From Marinobacter aromaticivorans (GTDB lineage Bacteria > Pseudomonadota > Gammaproteobacteria > Pseudomonadales > Oleiphilaceae): DNA of 64,000 nt. Location: contig NZ_NIHD01000003.1 in the NCBI RefSeq assembly GCF_002806975.1, positions 248,001 to 312,000 of the forward strand, given 5' to 3'. Position numbers and translations under genes: made by a program. The number at the start of each line of letters is the position of its first letter. The first letter of the stretch is position 1. Below the pieces are notes generated by a model. The model did not search any database. It was not told the DNA's origin and worked only from the letters and a program-made list of their open reading frames with translations. Below, piece after piece: positions 38,901-48,304 of this stretch.

Positions 38901-40376
38901 ATGGCCAACACAATCACTGCCCGCTGCGACATTATGCTGTTTGGCGCCCTGGGTGATCTGGCCCAGCGCAAGTTGTTTCCAGCATTTTACCAGCTGGAAA
39001 GGGGTGGGCTGATAGCCGATGGCAGCAGAATACTCGCGCTTGCCCGCCGGGAGCTTGATACCGCGGGGCTTCGCAAGCTGTTGCTGGAAAGGCTGGAGCA
39101 GAGCATCAAGCCTGAAGAGTTTGACCGTTCTGTAGCCGAGGCCTTCCTGCAGCGGGTTGAGTACCAGATTCTTGAATTCCACGACAAGGAGGGATTCGGG
39201 GTGCTCAACGGCTGGCGCGACGAGCAAAACAGTCAGCTTATTGTCTATCTGGCCAGCCCGCCGTCCATTTACGGGGTGATTGCCCGCAATCTCCATTCGG
39301 CCAGTTGCTGTACCGAAAAGACCCGGGTTGTTGTCGAGAAGCCGGTAGGCCACGATCTTGAATCATCCCGCGTGATCAATGACGAGCTTGCTGAGGTCTA
39401 TAATGAAAATCAGCTTTTCCGGATTGATCACTATCTGGGCAAGGAAACCGTGCAGAATCTGATCGCGCTGCGCTTCGCCAATAATCTGTTCGCCTCCCAG
39501 TGGGATCAGAATCATATTTCCCATGTGGAAATCACCGTGGCTGAAAGCGTGGGTATTGAAGGCCGCTGGGGTTACTTTGACAGGGCCGGGCAGATCCGCG
39601 ACATGGTCCAGAATCACCTGCTCCAGCTGTTATGCCTGATCGCCATGGATCCACCCTCTGACCTGTCCGCCGACAGCCTCCGCGATGAAAAAGTAAAAGT
39701 GCTCAAAGCGCTCCGTACCATCACCCCGGATATGATGGAAACCTGCGTGGTGCGTGGCCAGTACACGGCAGGAACCAGCGTGGGGAAGCCGGTTCCCGGA
39801 TACCTGGAAGAAGAGGGGGCCAACAGAAGGAGCCAGACGGAAACCTTTGTGGCGCTGAAAGTGGAAATCGACAACTGGCGCTGGTCAGGCGTGCCATTCT
39901 ACATAAGAACCGGCAAGCGCCTGCCCGAAAAACTGTCCCAGATTATTATTCACTTCAAACCGGCTCCCCATTACATTTTTGATCCGGACCAGAAGCATCT
40001 GGCGAACAACAAGCTGATTATCCGATTGCAGCCGGATGAGGGAATGGCACTTAAAATACTCACCAAGGATCAGGGCCTGCATAAAGGCATGCGGCTGCGC
40101 CAGGGGCCCCTGGAACTGACGTTTTCGGAAACCTTTGAAATCGGGCGAATCCCCGATGCTTATGAGCGCCTCCTGTGGGAGATCATGAAAGGCAATCAGT
40201 ACCTGTTCGTGCGGCGCGACGAAGTGGAACACGCCTGGCGCTGGGTTGACCGGATTATTCAGAACTGGAGTGACGGGGGTGATCCGCCGAAGCGATACGC
40301 AGCAGGAACCTGGGGGCCGGTGGCCGCCATTGCCATGATCACCCGTGATGGAAGGAGCTGGTATGAAGACGCCTGA
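38901..40376 (+). CDS. zwf: Glucose-6-phosphate 1-dehydrogenase
   Basis: Oxidises glucose 6-phosphate to 6-phosphogluconolactone with NADP(H) formation, the entry to the Entner-Doudoroff and pentose phosphate routes. The 491-residue enzyme has a nucleotide-binding [15 protein letters not shown], the catalytic [13 protein letters not shown], and [12 protein letters not shown] near the C-terminal half. AGGAGAGAAGGG precedes the ATG. Unlike many pseudomonads, it is not followed by pgl, edd or eda; its 3' neighbour is the convergent pyruvate kinase. Control by HexR is expected from position. Confidence 0.96.
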   Translation: MANTITARCDIMLFGALGDLAQRKLFPAFYQLERGGLIADGSRILALARRELDTAGLRKLLLERLEQSIKPEEFDRSVAEAFLQRVEYQILEFHDKEGFGVLNGWRDEQNSQLIVYLASPPSIYGVIARNLHSASCCTEKTRVVVEKPVGHDLESSRVINDELAEVYNENQLFRIDHYLGKETVQNLIALRFANNLFASQWDQNHISHVEITVAESVGIEGRWGYFDRAGQIRDMVQNHLLQLLCLIAMDPPSDLSADSLRDEKVKVLKALRTITPDMMETCVVRGQYTAGTSVGKPVPGYLEEEGANRRSQTETFVALKVEIDNWRWSGVPFYIRTGKRLPEKLSQIIIHFKPAPHYIFDPDQKHLANNKLIIRLQPDEGMALKILTKDQGLHKGMRLRQGPLELTFSETFEIGRIPDAYERLLWEIMKGNQYLFVRRDEVEHAWRWVDRIIQNWSDGGDPPKRYAAGTWGPVAAIAMITRDGRSWYEDA

Positions 40377-40398
40377 ACCGGATTTGCCGGACGGCATA

Positions 40399-40424
40399 GC
40401 CGCGCATCCCGGCGGGATTGCGGC
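40399..40424. terminator. Hairpin between convergent zwf and pyk
   Basis: GCCGC/GCGGC and ATCCC/GGGAT stems with an internal bulge and a 3-nt loop, in the 65-bp gap. There is no T tract, so its termination strength is uncertain. Confidence 0.35.
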
Positions 40425-40441
40425 TGGCAGCCTTCGGGATA

Positions 40442-41890
40442 TCAGCTGATTTCAGAGCCAACCCTGACAATCTTCATGGCGTTGGTGCCACCCTGGGCAT
40501 TGATGTAATCGCCTTTGGTGATAACAACCAGATCCCCCACGCTCACCTCATTGCGGTCCAGCAGCTCGGAAATCGCCCGGGCATTGGTCTCGTGGTTCGG
40601 AATCTCTTCAGAATCAAACGGGATGGTCTGAACACCCCGATACATCACAACCCGGTGTTGCGTGGAATGGTGCCGGGAAAACGCAAAGATCGGCAGGCCG
40701 GATTTGATGCGGGACATCAGCCTGGGGGTAGCGCCAGTCTCGGTCATGCAGATGATAGCTGCCACGCCAGTCAGGTGATTGGCTGCATACATGGCGGAAA
40801 GGGCGACTGCCTCGTCTATATGTTCCATGCTCTCGTGCATCCGGTGCTTCGACTGGTGCATTGAAGGATGTCGCTCTGCGCCCATACAGATTCGTACCAT
40901 GGCTTCCACGGCTTGTACCGGGTAATCACCCACGGCGGTTTCTGCAGACAGCATGACCGCATCTGTGTAATCCATAACCGCGTTGGCCACATCCGATACC
41001 TCAGCCCGCGTGGGCATGGGGTTGGTGATCATGGATTCCATCATCTGGGTTGCGGTAATGACCGGACGATTGAGTATCCGGGCCCGTGAAATAATGTGTT
41101 TTTGCACACCTACCAACTCCGCATCGCCGATTTCGACGGCGAGGTCACCGCGCGCCACCATAACGGCGTCAGACGCTTTAATCACCGAATCCAGCGCTTC
41201 CACGTTGTGCGCCAGCTCTGCACGCTCAATTTTCGCAACCAGGCCGGCATTTGAGCCAGCTTCCCTGAGTAGCCGGCGAGCCGTATGCATATCCTCGGCA
41301 GTGCGGACAAAAGACACAGCCACATAATCCGCACCCATGCGGGCGGCTGTGACTATATCCTGCTTGTCTTTCGCGGTAAGGGCGTCGGCCGAAAGGCCGC
41401 CACCACGCTTGTTCAGGCCCTTGTTGTTCGACAGCGGGCCGCCAATCAGAACCGATGATGTGATGCTGTGCCCGTCAACAGACTGTACTTCCATCTCAAT
41501 GCGGCCATCGTCCAGCACCAGAATATCGCCCGGTTTTACATCATCAATGAGCTGTTCATAGTCGATGCCAACACGCTCTTCCGTGCCTGCCTCTTTATCC
41601 ATAGAGGTGTCCAGAACAAACGTTTGCCCAACCTTCAGGGTGACTTTGTTGCCGGCGAAGCGGGCAATGCGAAGTTTGGGGCCTTGCAGATCCGCAAGCA
41701 GAGCCACGAAACGCCCCTGTGCTGCTGCGGCTTCACGTACCAGGCGGGCACGTTCCAGGTGTTCATCCGCGGTTCCATGGGAAAAGTTGAGCCGGGTGAG
41801 GTCAACACCTGCAGCAATAATGGCGGCAAGGGCTTCCGGTGTGTCCGTCGCCGGGCCCAGAGTGGCGACAATCTTGGTGCGCCTGAGCAT
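40442..41890 (-). CDS. pykA: Pyruvate kinase, PykA type
   Basis: Converts phosphoenolpyruvate and ADP to pyruvate and ATP. The 482-residue protein starts LRRTKIVATLGPATDTPE. It has the catalytic barrel motifs TRLNFSHG, VSFVRTAEDM, VARGDLAVEIG and ITATQMMESMI, with an allosteric C-terminal domain. The length and sequence style fit the type II (PykA) isoform of gammaproteobacteria. It lies 47 bp downstream of the nitroreductase gene on the same strand, so its promoter may be inside that gene or shared. Pyruvate kinase genes are known HexR targets in related bacteria. Confidence 0.95.
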   Translation of the reverse strand: MLRRTKIVATLGPATDTPEALAAIIAAGVDLTRLNFSHGTADEHLERARLVREAAAAQGRFVALLADLQGPKLRIARFAGNKVTLKVGQTFVLDTSMDKEAGTEERVGIDYEQLIDDVKPGDILVLDDGRIEMEVQSVDGHSITSSVLIGGPLSNNKGLNKRGGGLSADALTAKDKQDIVTAARMGADYVAVSFVRTAEDMHTARRLLREAGSNAGLVAKIERAELAHNVEALDSVIKASDAVMVARGDLAVEIGDAELVGVQKHIISRARILNRPVITATQMMESMITNPMPTRAEVSDVANAVMDYTDAVMLSAETAVGDYPVQAVEAMVRICMGAERHPSMHQSKHRMHESMEHIDEAVALSAMYAANHLTGVAAIICMTETGATPRLMSRIKSGLPIFAFSRHHSTQHRVVMYRGVQTIPFDSEEIPNHETNARAISELLDRNEVSVGDLVVITKGDYINAQGGTNAMKIVRVGSEIS

Positions 41891-41937
41891 GGTTTTATCC
41901 TTTAGATGCGATTAGGTAATAAATGTATCCCGGTATT

Positions 41938-42690
41938 TCACAGGTAGCGAATCAGGTTTTTCCGGTCAAATCTGTACTGGCGATTATACACGCCGTTTTC
42001 GGCGCGACGGCCCGCCGCCAGAACCATGGTGACAAGGCCTTTGCGGGGCAGCTTCAGGAGTCTTCTCACGCGGCACTCGTCAAACCCTTCCATCGGGCAG
42101 GAATCAAAACCGTGCGCACGCAGGGCCAGTATCAGGTTTTCTGCGGCCAGGGCTGTGGATTTGGTCGCCCAGACCTTCATTTCATTCACCGAGTAGGGCC
42201 CACGGGGAACCGGGCGGGCCAGCCCCAACGCCAGCCCCGCGGTTTTTTTGGCCACCCCCAGAAGACCGCAGGGCCCCTGGTTGTAATGAATGGGGGCGAT
42301 CTTTTTATAGTACTTCTCAACGATAGACGGCAGCTTTTCATCTTTTGGCCAGTCCTCAAGGGCAAGGCGGGCGTGCTTGCGCCAGGTGTCCGGCCGGGCA
42401 ACAATTGCGATCAGTACGGGGGCCGTGGTGGCAGCATTCTGGCCAAGACAGGCTTCTGCGAGCCGGGCCCTCAGTTCCGGTGTTCTGACAACATAAAACT
42501 CCCAGGGCTGCAGATTGCTGGAGTTGGGTGCCAGGGTGGCCAGCTCCAGGCAATCCGCAAGCACGGCATCCGGAATGGGCTCATCCGTGAAACGCCTGAC
42601 AGAGCGGCGGCTGCGAACCACCTTGCGGAATTCTTCAACATCGATCTCCGGCAAGGCGGGCAAGGGGAGATGGCCAGATTTTGCGTTCAT
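41938..42690 (-). CDS. Nitroreductase-family FMN oxidoreductase
   Basis: A 250-residue flavoprotein of the nitroreductase fold. FMN-binding signatures are RSRRSVRRFTDEPIP near the N-terminus (residues about 26-40), LATLAPNSSNLQPWEFYVV, and STALAAENLILALRAHGFDSCPMEGFD towards the end. The physiological substrate is unknown; quinones, nitro-compounds or flavins are possible. It precedes pykA on the same strand. Confidence 0.88.
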   Translation of the reverse strand: MNAKSGHLPLPALPEIDVEEFRKVVRSRRSVRRFTDEPIPDAVLADCLELATLAPNSSNLQPWEFYVVRTPELRARLAEACLGQNAATTAPVLIAIVARPDTWRKHARLALEDWPKDEKLPSIVEKYYKKIAPIHYNQGPCGLLGVAKKTAGLALGLARPVPRGPYSVNEMKVWATKSTALAAENLILALRAHGFDSCPMEGFDECRVRRLLKLPRKGLVTMVLAAGRRAENGVYNRQYRFDRKNLIRYL

Positions 42691-42810
42691 TGTTTATTCC
42701 TGATTGGATTTGCGGCGCAACAGCAGGATGATGGCTTGCCGCATTGATTTTCGAGCTATATGGTTACGGGAAAACGCCTGTTATGCAATCACCCGGATGA
42801 CGCGGAGCCT

Positions 42811-43425
42811 ATGACGGATACCCTCGCAAAGCTGTCTTTTGATGAACTGGTTCGCCGGGTCCGTGCCTGTACCATCTGCGCGGAGGTTCTGCCCTTCGGG
42901 CCGAGGCCGGTTGTGCAGTTGTCACAGGCGTCCCGTATTCTGGTGGTAGGTCAGGCTCCGGGAAAGCGCGTGCATGAAACCGGATTGCCTTTCAACGACC
43001 CCAGTGGCGACCGGCTCCGGCAATGGATGGGTATAACCCGGGAAGCCTTCTACGATGACCGCAAGCTGGCCATTCTTCCCATGGGTTTCTGTTACCCCGG
43101 TAAAGGCAGGTCCGGTGACTTGCCACCCCGGCTCGAATGCGCCCCTGCCTGGCGCGCCCCGCTGCTTGAGCGATTACCCAATATCGGCCTGACGCTGGTT
43201 ATTGGCCAGTATGCCCATGCCTGGCATCTTCCGGACGGTGCGCAAAGATCGGTTACGGAAAATGTCAGAAACTGGCGTCAATACTGGCCAGCCCTGCTGC
43301 CGATGCCGCACCCGAGCCCTCGCAACAATCTCTGGTTACGCCGCAACCCCTGGTTTGAGGCGGAAGTGGTTCCGGAGCTTCAGGAGCGGGTTGCCGGGCT
43401 TTTGGCTGAAGGGGATGAAAGATAA
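42811..43425 (+). CDS. Uracil-DNA-glycosylase-superfamily protein with 4Fe-4S ligands
   Basis: A 204-residue protein. Four cysteines, C20 and C23 (CTIC) plus C94 and C110, have the CxxC...C-x15-C arrangement of the [4Fe-4S] cluster in family 4/5 uracil-DNA glycosylases. The active-site-like segment VGQAPGKRVHETGLPFNDPSGDRL and the HPSPRNN loop are also typical. It should excise uracil or a related base from DNA, though this proteobacterial subfamily is little studied. The ATG at 42811 is preferred since GCGGAG lies just upstream; the frame is open from 42760. The 3' end overlaps the convergent glpD by 46 bp. Confidence 0.85.
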   Translation: MTDTLAKLSFDELVRRVRACTICAEVLPFGPRPVVQLSQASRILVVGQAPGKRVHETGLPFNDPSGDRLRQWMGITREAFYDDRKLAILPMGFCYPGKGRSGDLPPRLECAPAWRAPLLERLPNIGLTLVIGQYAHAWHLPDGAQRSVTENVRNWRQYWPALLPMPHPSPRNNLWLRRNPWFEAEVVPELQERVAGLLAEGDER

Positions 43426-44885
43426 CCCTCCAGTGCCTGTGTCTGTGCTTCGGATGCGTAAAGGCCCTGCTTGGTTCGGCGCCAGAGTATGTCCTCGGCT
43501 GTTCGTGCCCATTCCCGGGCTACAAGGTAGTCCACTTCTTTCTGATACAGATTGCCGCAGAAAAGCATGCCCATGTCTGCAACAGAATTCAGGCCTGCCA
43601 GGAATTCCCGGCATGCGGTGCCGTAGGTCCTTACGTAGCGTTGTGCCAACTCCACCGGAAGCCAGGGAAATCCGTTTTTCAGTTCCGCCAGGAGTGAGGG
43701 CTTGCTGTTGAAGTTGCCTCCGGGCAGCACGGCGGTTTTTGTCCAGGGCGCGCCGGCCGTGGGGAAAAACTCACAGAGCCTGTCTGTGGCAGCCTCGGCA
43801 AGCTTCCGATAGGTGGTTATCTTGCCGCCAAAGATGGACATCAGCGGTGCCTGGCCGTGATCGTAATCCAGCTCATAGGCGTAATCGCGGGAGGCCTCCT
43901 GGGCGTTTTCCTCATCATCAATGAGCGGTCGCACCCCGGAATAAGACCAGACAACATCTTCCGGGCAGGTCTGGTGCCGGAAATAGCTGTTTACAATTTT
44001 CAGGAGATAGTCAGTTTCTTCCGCCGAGATACGGGCCAGAGCGGGGTCGCCGTCGTAGTCCACATCGGTTGTGCCAATCAGGGAAAAGTGCTCCTCATAG
44101 GGAATCACAAACACAATACGTTCGTCTTCGTTCTGCAGAATGTAGGCTTCGTCGCTGCTGTTCAGGCGCGGAACCACCAGGTGGCTGCCTTTTACCAGGC
44201 GAATCTGTTTGGGTGCGGGGGCGGCAATGGTTCCTGCAAAGAGCTTGCTGGCCCAGGGGCCTGCGGCATTCACCAGCGCTTTTGCCGAGGCTGTGCTTTC
44301 GGCGCCTGTTGATCTGTCCTGCAGTGTTATTGCCCAGCTGTTTCCCTCACGTAAAGCGCGGGTGCAGCGGGTGCGGGGCTTTATGGTGGCACCCATCTGT
44401 TGTGCTTTGCGGGCCATGAGCACAACCAGGCGGGCATCATCTACCCAGCCATCCGAGTATTCGAAGCCCTTGGTAATTTCCGGCTTCAGAGGGCCGCCAC
44501 TGTCAAAGGTAATAGAGCGCGAACCCGGCAGTAACTCCCGTCGGGCCAGGTGGTCGTATAGAAAAAGCCCGGTGCGGATCATCCAGCCCGGGCGCAGGTG
44601 TGGCTGGTGGGGCAGGCGAAAGCGCATGGGCCACATGATATGGGGTGAGTTGCGAAGCAGCGACTCGCGTTCCGCCAGGGCTTCCCGGACCAGGCGGAAC
44701 TCATAATGTTCCAGATAGCGCAGGCCGCCATGGATCAGTTTGCTGCTGCTGGATGAGGTGGCCGAAGCCAGGTCGTTCATTTCACAAAGCAGAACATTCA
44801 GGCCCCGCCCGGCGGCGTCCATGGCGATGCCGGTACCATTGACGCCGCCCCCGATAACCACAAGATCAAATGCGCGCTGCTGCAA
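43380..44885 (-). CDS. glpD: Aerobic glycerol-3-phosphate dehydrogenase
   Basis: An FAD-dependent, membrane-associated enzyme that oxidises sn-glycerol 3-phosphate to dihydroxyacetone phosphate and passes electrons to quinone. The 501-residue protein begins FDLVVIGGGVNGTGIAMDAAGRG (Rossmann FAD site) and contains SSKLIHGGLRYLE, GTTDVDYDGDPA and SIFGGKITTYRKLAE, all GlpD hallmarks. No glpF, glpK or glpR is nearby. Its last 46 bp overlap the UDG-like gene on the other strand. Confidence 0.95.
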   Translation of the reverse strand: MQQRAFDLVVIGGGVNGTGIAMDAAGRGLNVLLCEMNDLASATSSSSSKLIHGGLRYLEHYEFRLVREALAERESLLRNSPHIMWPMRFRLPHQPHLRPGWMIRTGLFLYDHLARRELLPGSRSITFDSGGPLKPEITKGFEYSDGWVDDARLVVLMARKAQQMGATIKPRTRCTRALREGNSWAITLQDRSTGAESTASAKALVNAAGPWASKLFAGTIAAPAPKQIRLVKGSHLVVPRLNSSDEAYILQNEDERIVFVIPYEEHFSLIGTTDVDYDGDPALARISAEETDYLLKIVNSYFRHQTCPEDVVWSYSGVRPLIDDEENAQEASRDYAYELDYDHGQAPLMSIFGGKITTYRKLAEAATDRLCEFFPTAGAPWTKTAVLPGGNFNSKPSLLAELKNGFPWLPVELAQRYVRTYGTACREFLAGLNSVADMGMLFCGNLYQKEVDYLVAREWARTAEDILWRRTKQGLYASEAQTQALEGYLSSPSAKSPATRS

Positions 44886-45047
44886 GGAAAATTCTCCACC
44901 AGAGAGTGTTTACAGCCGTCATTGTGCCTGAAATAAAGGCGCTGTTGTCACAGGCACGGCCGCTTATTTGACGCCCTGAACCTGTCGGGCCCCGGTAAGC
45001 GTGAACTGCTACGGATTGAACCTCGGGGTATAGGGGTGACATTGTAT

Positions 45048-45075
45048 TTGCACCCTCACTGACATGAGTCATACT
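45048..45075 (+). promoter_or_regulatory. Possible promoter of the ogt-apbE pair
   Basis: TTGCAC (45048-45053) and CATACT (45070-45075) with a 16-bp spacer, 56 nt before the ogt ATG. A moderate match only. Confidence 0.35.
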
Positions 45076-45131
45076 GCGCTTGCGCACCGAGCATCGGCAA
45101 AACCTGAATAGCCCATGGGGAGGAGTCTTCC

Positions 45132-45662
45132 ATGACGGGTAAAAGCCCACAGGGTGAAACAATTACCTGGCAAACCGGCCACTGCTACCTTGGTGAAATT
45201 CTGGTGGCATGCACGGCCCGGGGTGTATGTGCCGTCCTGCCGGGGGAGTCAGTGGAGGAACTGGTTGCTGATCTGGCCAGCCGGTTCCCGCACGCCACGC
45301 TCAGGCACGCCAATGATTCCCGTGCGGACTGGTTTTCCAATGTGATGAGTTATCTGATCGACAGTCGTAAACCGCTCACTGTTGAGCTTGATCTTCGTGG
45401 TACAGACTTTCAGCGCAAAGTGTGGCGGGCACTGCAGGAGATTCCTTCCGGCAGCTCAGCCAGCTATGGCGACATTGCCCAGCGCATGGGAATGCCCTCT
45501 GCATCGCGGGCGGTAGCGGGGGCCTGCGCCGCCAACCCACTGGCCGTGGTTGTGCCATGCCATCGTGTACTGCGTGGTGACGGTAGCCTCTCCGGCTATC
45601 GCTGGGGCCTCAAGCGCAAACAGGCGGTATTAAGCCACGAGCAGGGGTTGTCTGAGCGCTGA
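45132..45662 (+). CDS. ogt: Methylated-DNA-protein-cysteine methyltransferase
   Basis: A 176-residue suicide DNA-repair protein that takes O6-alkyl groups from guanine onto its cysteine. The active-site motif is VVPCHRVL, with C143 as acceptor. The DNA-binding recognition region FQRKVWRALQEIPSGSSASYGDIAQRMG precedes it. The N-terminal half (YLGEILVACTARGVCAVLPGES) is more like the Ada C-terminal module than a minimal Ogt. It could equally be named ogt or ada-like. AGGAG precedes the ATG. Its TGA overlaps the apbE ATG by 1 nt. Confidence 0.9.
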   Translation: MTGKSPQGETITWQTGHCYLGEILVACTARGVCAVLPGESVEELVADLASRFPHATLRHANDSRADWFSNVMSYLIDSRKPLTVELDLRGTDFQRKVWRALQEIPSGSSASYGDIAQRMGMPSASRAVAGACAANPLAVVVPCHRVLRGDGSLSGYRWGLKRKQAVLSHEQGLSER

Positions 45663-46684
45663 TGTTGTTGCAGCTTTTAAGCAGTTTCCGCAATCGCCGA
45701 ATCGCCGGTTGTATTCCTTCCGCCATGCTCCTGTTTATGGTGCTGTTGCCGTCTCCGGTTCAGGCCCAGTGGTTCAGATACACGGATACCGCAATGACCA
45801 CGCCAGTAGAACTGGAATTCTGGCACACACACCAGAGTTCTGCCGATGCCATAGCAGTGGACGTTCTGGCGGTGTTTCACCAGGTAGACCGGAGCATGAG
45901 CCGTTACCGCGAGGATTCCGAGCTCTCGGGCCTTAACCGGCAGGCCGCGGTGAACCCGGTGCCGGTCAGCCCGGATCTTTTTCGGGTGCTGGCAAAAGCC
46001 CGGGAAGTTGCGGAACTCAGCAGTGGCGCATTTGATGTCAGCTTTGGCTCCATCGGCTACCTTTACGACTACCGCGCGCAGCAGCAGCCATCGGATGAAG
46101 AGATCCGGTCGCGGCTGGATCGGATCAATTATCAGGACATAATGCTGGATGAGGCGAATCAAACAGTTTTCTTTCGACGGAAAGGGCTGTTGGTTGATCT
46201 CGGCGGCATAGCAAAAGGTTATGCGGTAGATCTTGGTATAGAACGCCTCGTGCAGGCTGGCGTCCGCCATGCCCGGCTCAGTGCCGGTGGCGATATGCGC
46301 CTGCTGGGAGACAAGCGCGGCCGGCCCTGGCTGGTGGGCGTTCGGGACCCCCGTTCAGACAAGCGCAATGCAGTGGTATTGCCGCTTGCAAACCTTGCTA
46401 TCTCAACATCCGGCGATTACGAGCGGTTTTTTATCAATGATCAGGGCGAGCGTGTTCATCACATTCTTTCTCCGGGCACCGGCAAATCTGTGCGTGGTGT
46501 CCAGAGCGTTACCATCATTGGCAACGATGCGCTGACAACGGATGGGCTTTCAACGGCGGTTTTTGTTCTGGGTCCGGAGAAGGGGCTGGAAATGATAGAA
46601 AAGCTGCCGGGTATTGATGCGATCATTATTGATGATCAGCGGGTGATGCATTTTTCGGAGGGGCTGGCGCCCCCGGAATCGTGA
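45662..46684 (+). CDS. apbE: FAD:protein FMN transferase
   Basis: ApbE attaches FMN covalently to threonine or serine of periplasmic or membrane proteins, using FAD as donor. The 340-residue protein has a signal peptide (to about residue 36, SPVQAQ), and the motifs LVDLGGIAKGYAVD, RLSAGGDMRLLG, ISTSGDYERFF and LTTDGLSTAVFVLG, which form the FAD and metal site. It is coupled to the ogt-like gene. No obvious FMN-binding Nqr/Rnf-type target is in the window. ApbE commonly travels with TlpA, DUF4266 and DUF3570 genes, which occur 10 kb downstream. Confidence 0.92.
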   Translation: MLLQLLSSFRNRRIAGCIPSAMLLFMVLLPSPVQAQWFRYTDTAMTTPVELEFWHTHQSSADAIAVDVLAVFHQVDRSMSRYREDSELSGLNRQAAVNPVPVSPDLFRVLAKAREVAELSSGAFDVSFGSIGYLYDYRAQQQPSDEEIRSRLDRINYQDIMLDEANQTVFFRRKGLLVDLGGIAKGYAVDLGIERLVQAGVRHARLSAGGDMRLLGDKRGRPWLVGVRDPRSDKRNAVVLPLANLAISTSGDYERFFINDQGERVHHILSPGTGKSVRGVQSVTIIGNDALTTDGLSTAVFVLGPEKGLEMIEKLPGIDAIIIDDQRVMHFSEGLAPPES

Positions 46685-46753
46685 AGCGGATGCCCGGGGC
46701 GGTGTCCAGAGAGTTATCGAGAGCTACTTTCGGATTCTGGTGGTGTAGTGCGG

Positions 46754-48292
46754 TCAGACTATAGGTTCCAGAGCAATCAACCGGTCCTGACTTGCTGAAT
46801 TTCCGAGGCCATGCCCGACGAATTTTGAAGCGAAATCACTTTGTTCGTCGTGCAATGCCATGTAGTTCAGCAAAACCGTTTGCACCAACTGGTTTACATT
46901 GTTTGCAGCCGGGCTGGATGCTGTCTCCACCGATGCATCAGCGCGCATAAATCCAATCTGGTTGCGAATTGCAGTTGGTTGCCCGCTCGGGTTGTAAACC
47001 AGAAAAAATGAAGCAGCGGTCTGTTGGTTGTCGCCTGTCCAAACGCCTTTGCCCCTGCCGTCTTCGGAGTCGTCGAGGCTGCCGTTGCTCGATACTGAGC
47101 CGTCACTGAATACGTACAGCATCAGTGGTTTTCCCACTTTCGCAGCGTATTCAAGGCAGGCGCCCATGCAGCGCCCGGCAAGTTCATCTCGCCGCTCACC
47201 GGTGGCTCGCTCGCCGGTATGGTAGTCGTAACCACCCATGGTAATAGTGCCAGCACCCGCAAAGCCGTTTACCACCAGCTTCATTACAGAGGCTGTTTTT
47301 TGGAATTCCCGACTGGCACCGAACTCTTGCTCGGTAAAAATTCCACTATTCCCGACAATAAATGCATCCTCAGCCGGGTCAAGGATTGCCGGTTCACCAT
47401 AGGTATCAATCAGGTCAGCGCTCTTGGCATAGCCGCAACGCACCAGCTTTTTGATTTCGGTGTCCTCGCTGGTGCCGAGTTTGGTGTTGACCTGGTTCAT
47501 TTTTGCGTCACTGATGCGCTGTACGGCTTCCATCACAGAAACCGCATCAGTCTGATTCAGTATGGATGTCAGATCGCCCACATCCACCAGACCTTTGGCA
47601 TCGGTTGGGCGGTCTATTTTGGTGGGGCGCACTTTCGGATCAATCAGGTTGATGGGCGCCATGGAGTTGCCGCCTGATTCTGTGCTTTGAGATCCAATCA
47701 GGGAGAGTAAGGAGCCGTTGGCGCCGGCTTTATAAATGCCATACATGGGGTTATGGGGGTTGTTACCAGTGTCGTTTTCTGAGCGTGCCGCAATAATCGC
47801 ACCGTTAGTTTTGGAGCGGGTGAGAATGCTGGTGCTTTGCAAGATCCCCCTCAGGAAGCCGCTGTCAGAGTGAAATGCGAGCCCCAACTCGGTGTTCACA
47901 AAGGCAGGGTCGTTTGGCAGCATGTCCCCGGGCAGCCCGAGCTTGTTGTAGCCGGCGGTGCTCAGAAAATCCATTTGTCCGCCAGATTTGCCCATAAGCA
48001 CATTGGAGCCGGCAATGCTGGCACCTCCAGCCAAGTCAAAACAGATAAACGGGATCTTCCCGGCGCCGGCGATGCCGATACCACACTCGGCCTTCAGTTG
48101 CTCTGACAGATCTGCTGCAGCCATGCGGGGATTGACGAACAGGCCGAGCATGGACGAGCCAACAACCGTTGCGGTGCCTGCCCGCAAGCCTTGGGCAATA
48201 AACTCCCTGCGAGTGCGTGGCCGCGAGTGATTTTCGTGCAGTAGGGGCTCGCCATTGGCCAGGGGCCGTTTAAGTTTTTTTCGTATCAACAT
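46754..48292 (-). CDS. Tat-exported protein, DUF1501-like
   Basis: A 512-residue protein. A twin-arginine signal, TRREFIAQG with R28-R29, followed by a hydrophobic stretch to about residue 60 (MAAAD), predicts Tat export and thus a folded, perhaps metal-bound, protein. Segments such as IPFICFDLAGGASIAGSN, and the later GGYDYHTGERATGERRDELAGRCM and LMLYVFSDGSVSSNG, recall the DUF1501 family, which is sulfatase-like and often paired with cytochrome and LamG proteins. That family call is tentative. It is the last gene of a three-gene minus-strand operon, 12 bp after the di-haem lipoprotein. It converges on apbE. Confidence 0.65.
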   Translation of the reverse strand: MLIRKKLKRPLANGEPLLHENHSRPRTRREFIAQGLRAGTATVVGSSMLGLFVNPRMAAADLSEQLKAECGIGIAGAGKIPFICFDLAGGASIAGSNVLMGKSGGQMDFLSTAGYNKLGLPGDMLPNDPAFVNTELGLAFHSDSGFLRGILQSTSILTRSKTNGAIIAARSENDTGNNPHNPMYGIYKAGANGSLLSLIGSQSTESGGNSMAPINLIDPKVRPTKIDRPTDAKGLVDVGDLTSILNQTDAVSVMEAVQRISDAKMNQVNTKLGTSEDTEIKKLVRCGYAKSADLIDTYGEPAILDPAEDAFIVGNSGIFTEQEFGASREFQKTASVMKLVVNGFAGAGTITMGGYDYHTGERATGERRDELAGRCMGACLEYAAKVGKPLMLYVFSDGSVSSNGSLDDSEDGRGKGVWTGDNQQTAASFFLVYNPSGQPTAIRNQIGFMRADASVETASSPAANNVNQLVQTVLLNYMALHDEQSDFASKFVGHGLGNSASQDRLIALEPIV

Positions 48293-48304
48293 GAGCGTAG
48301 TCCT

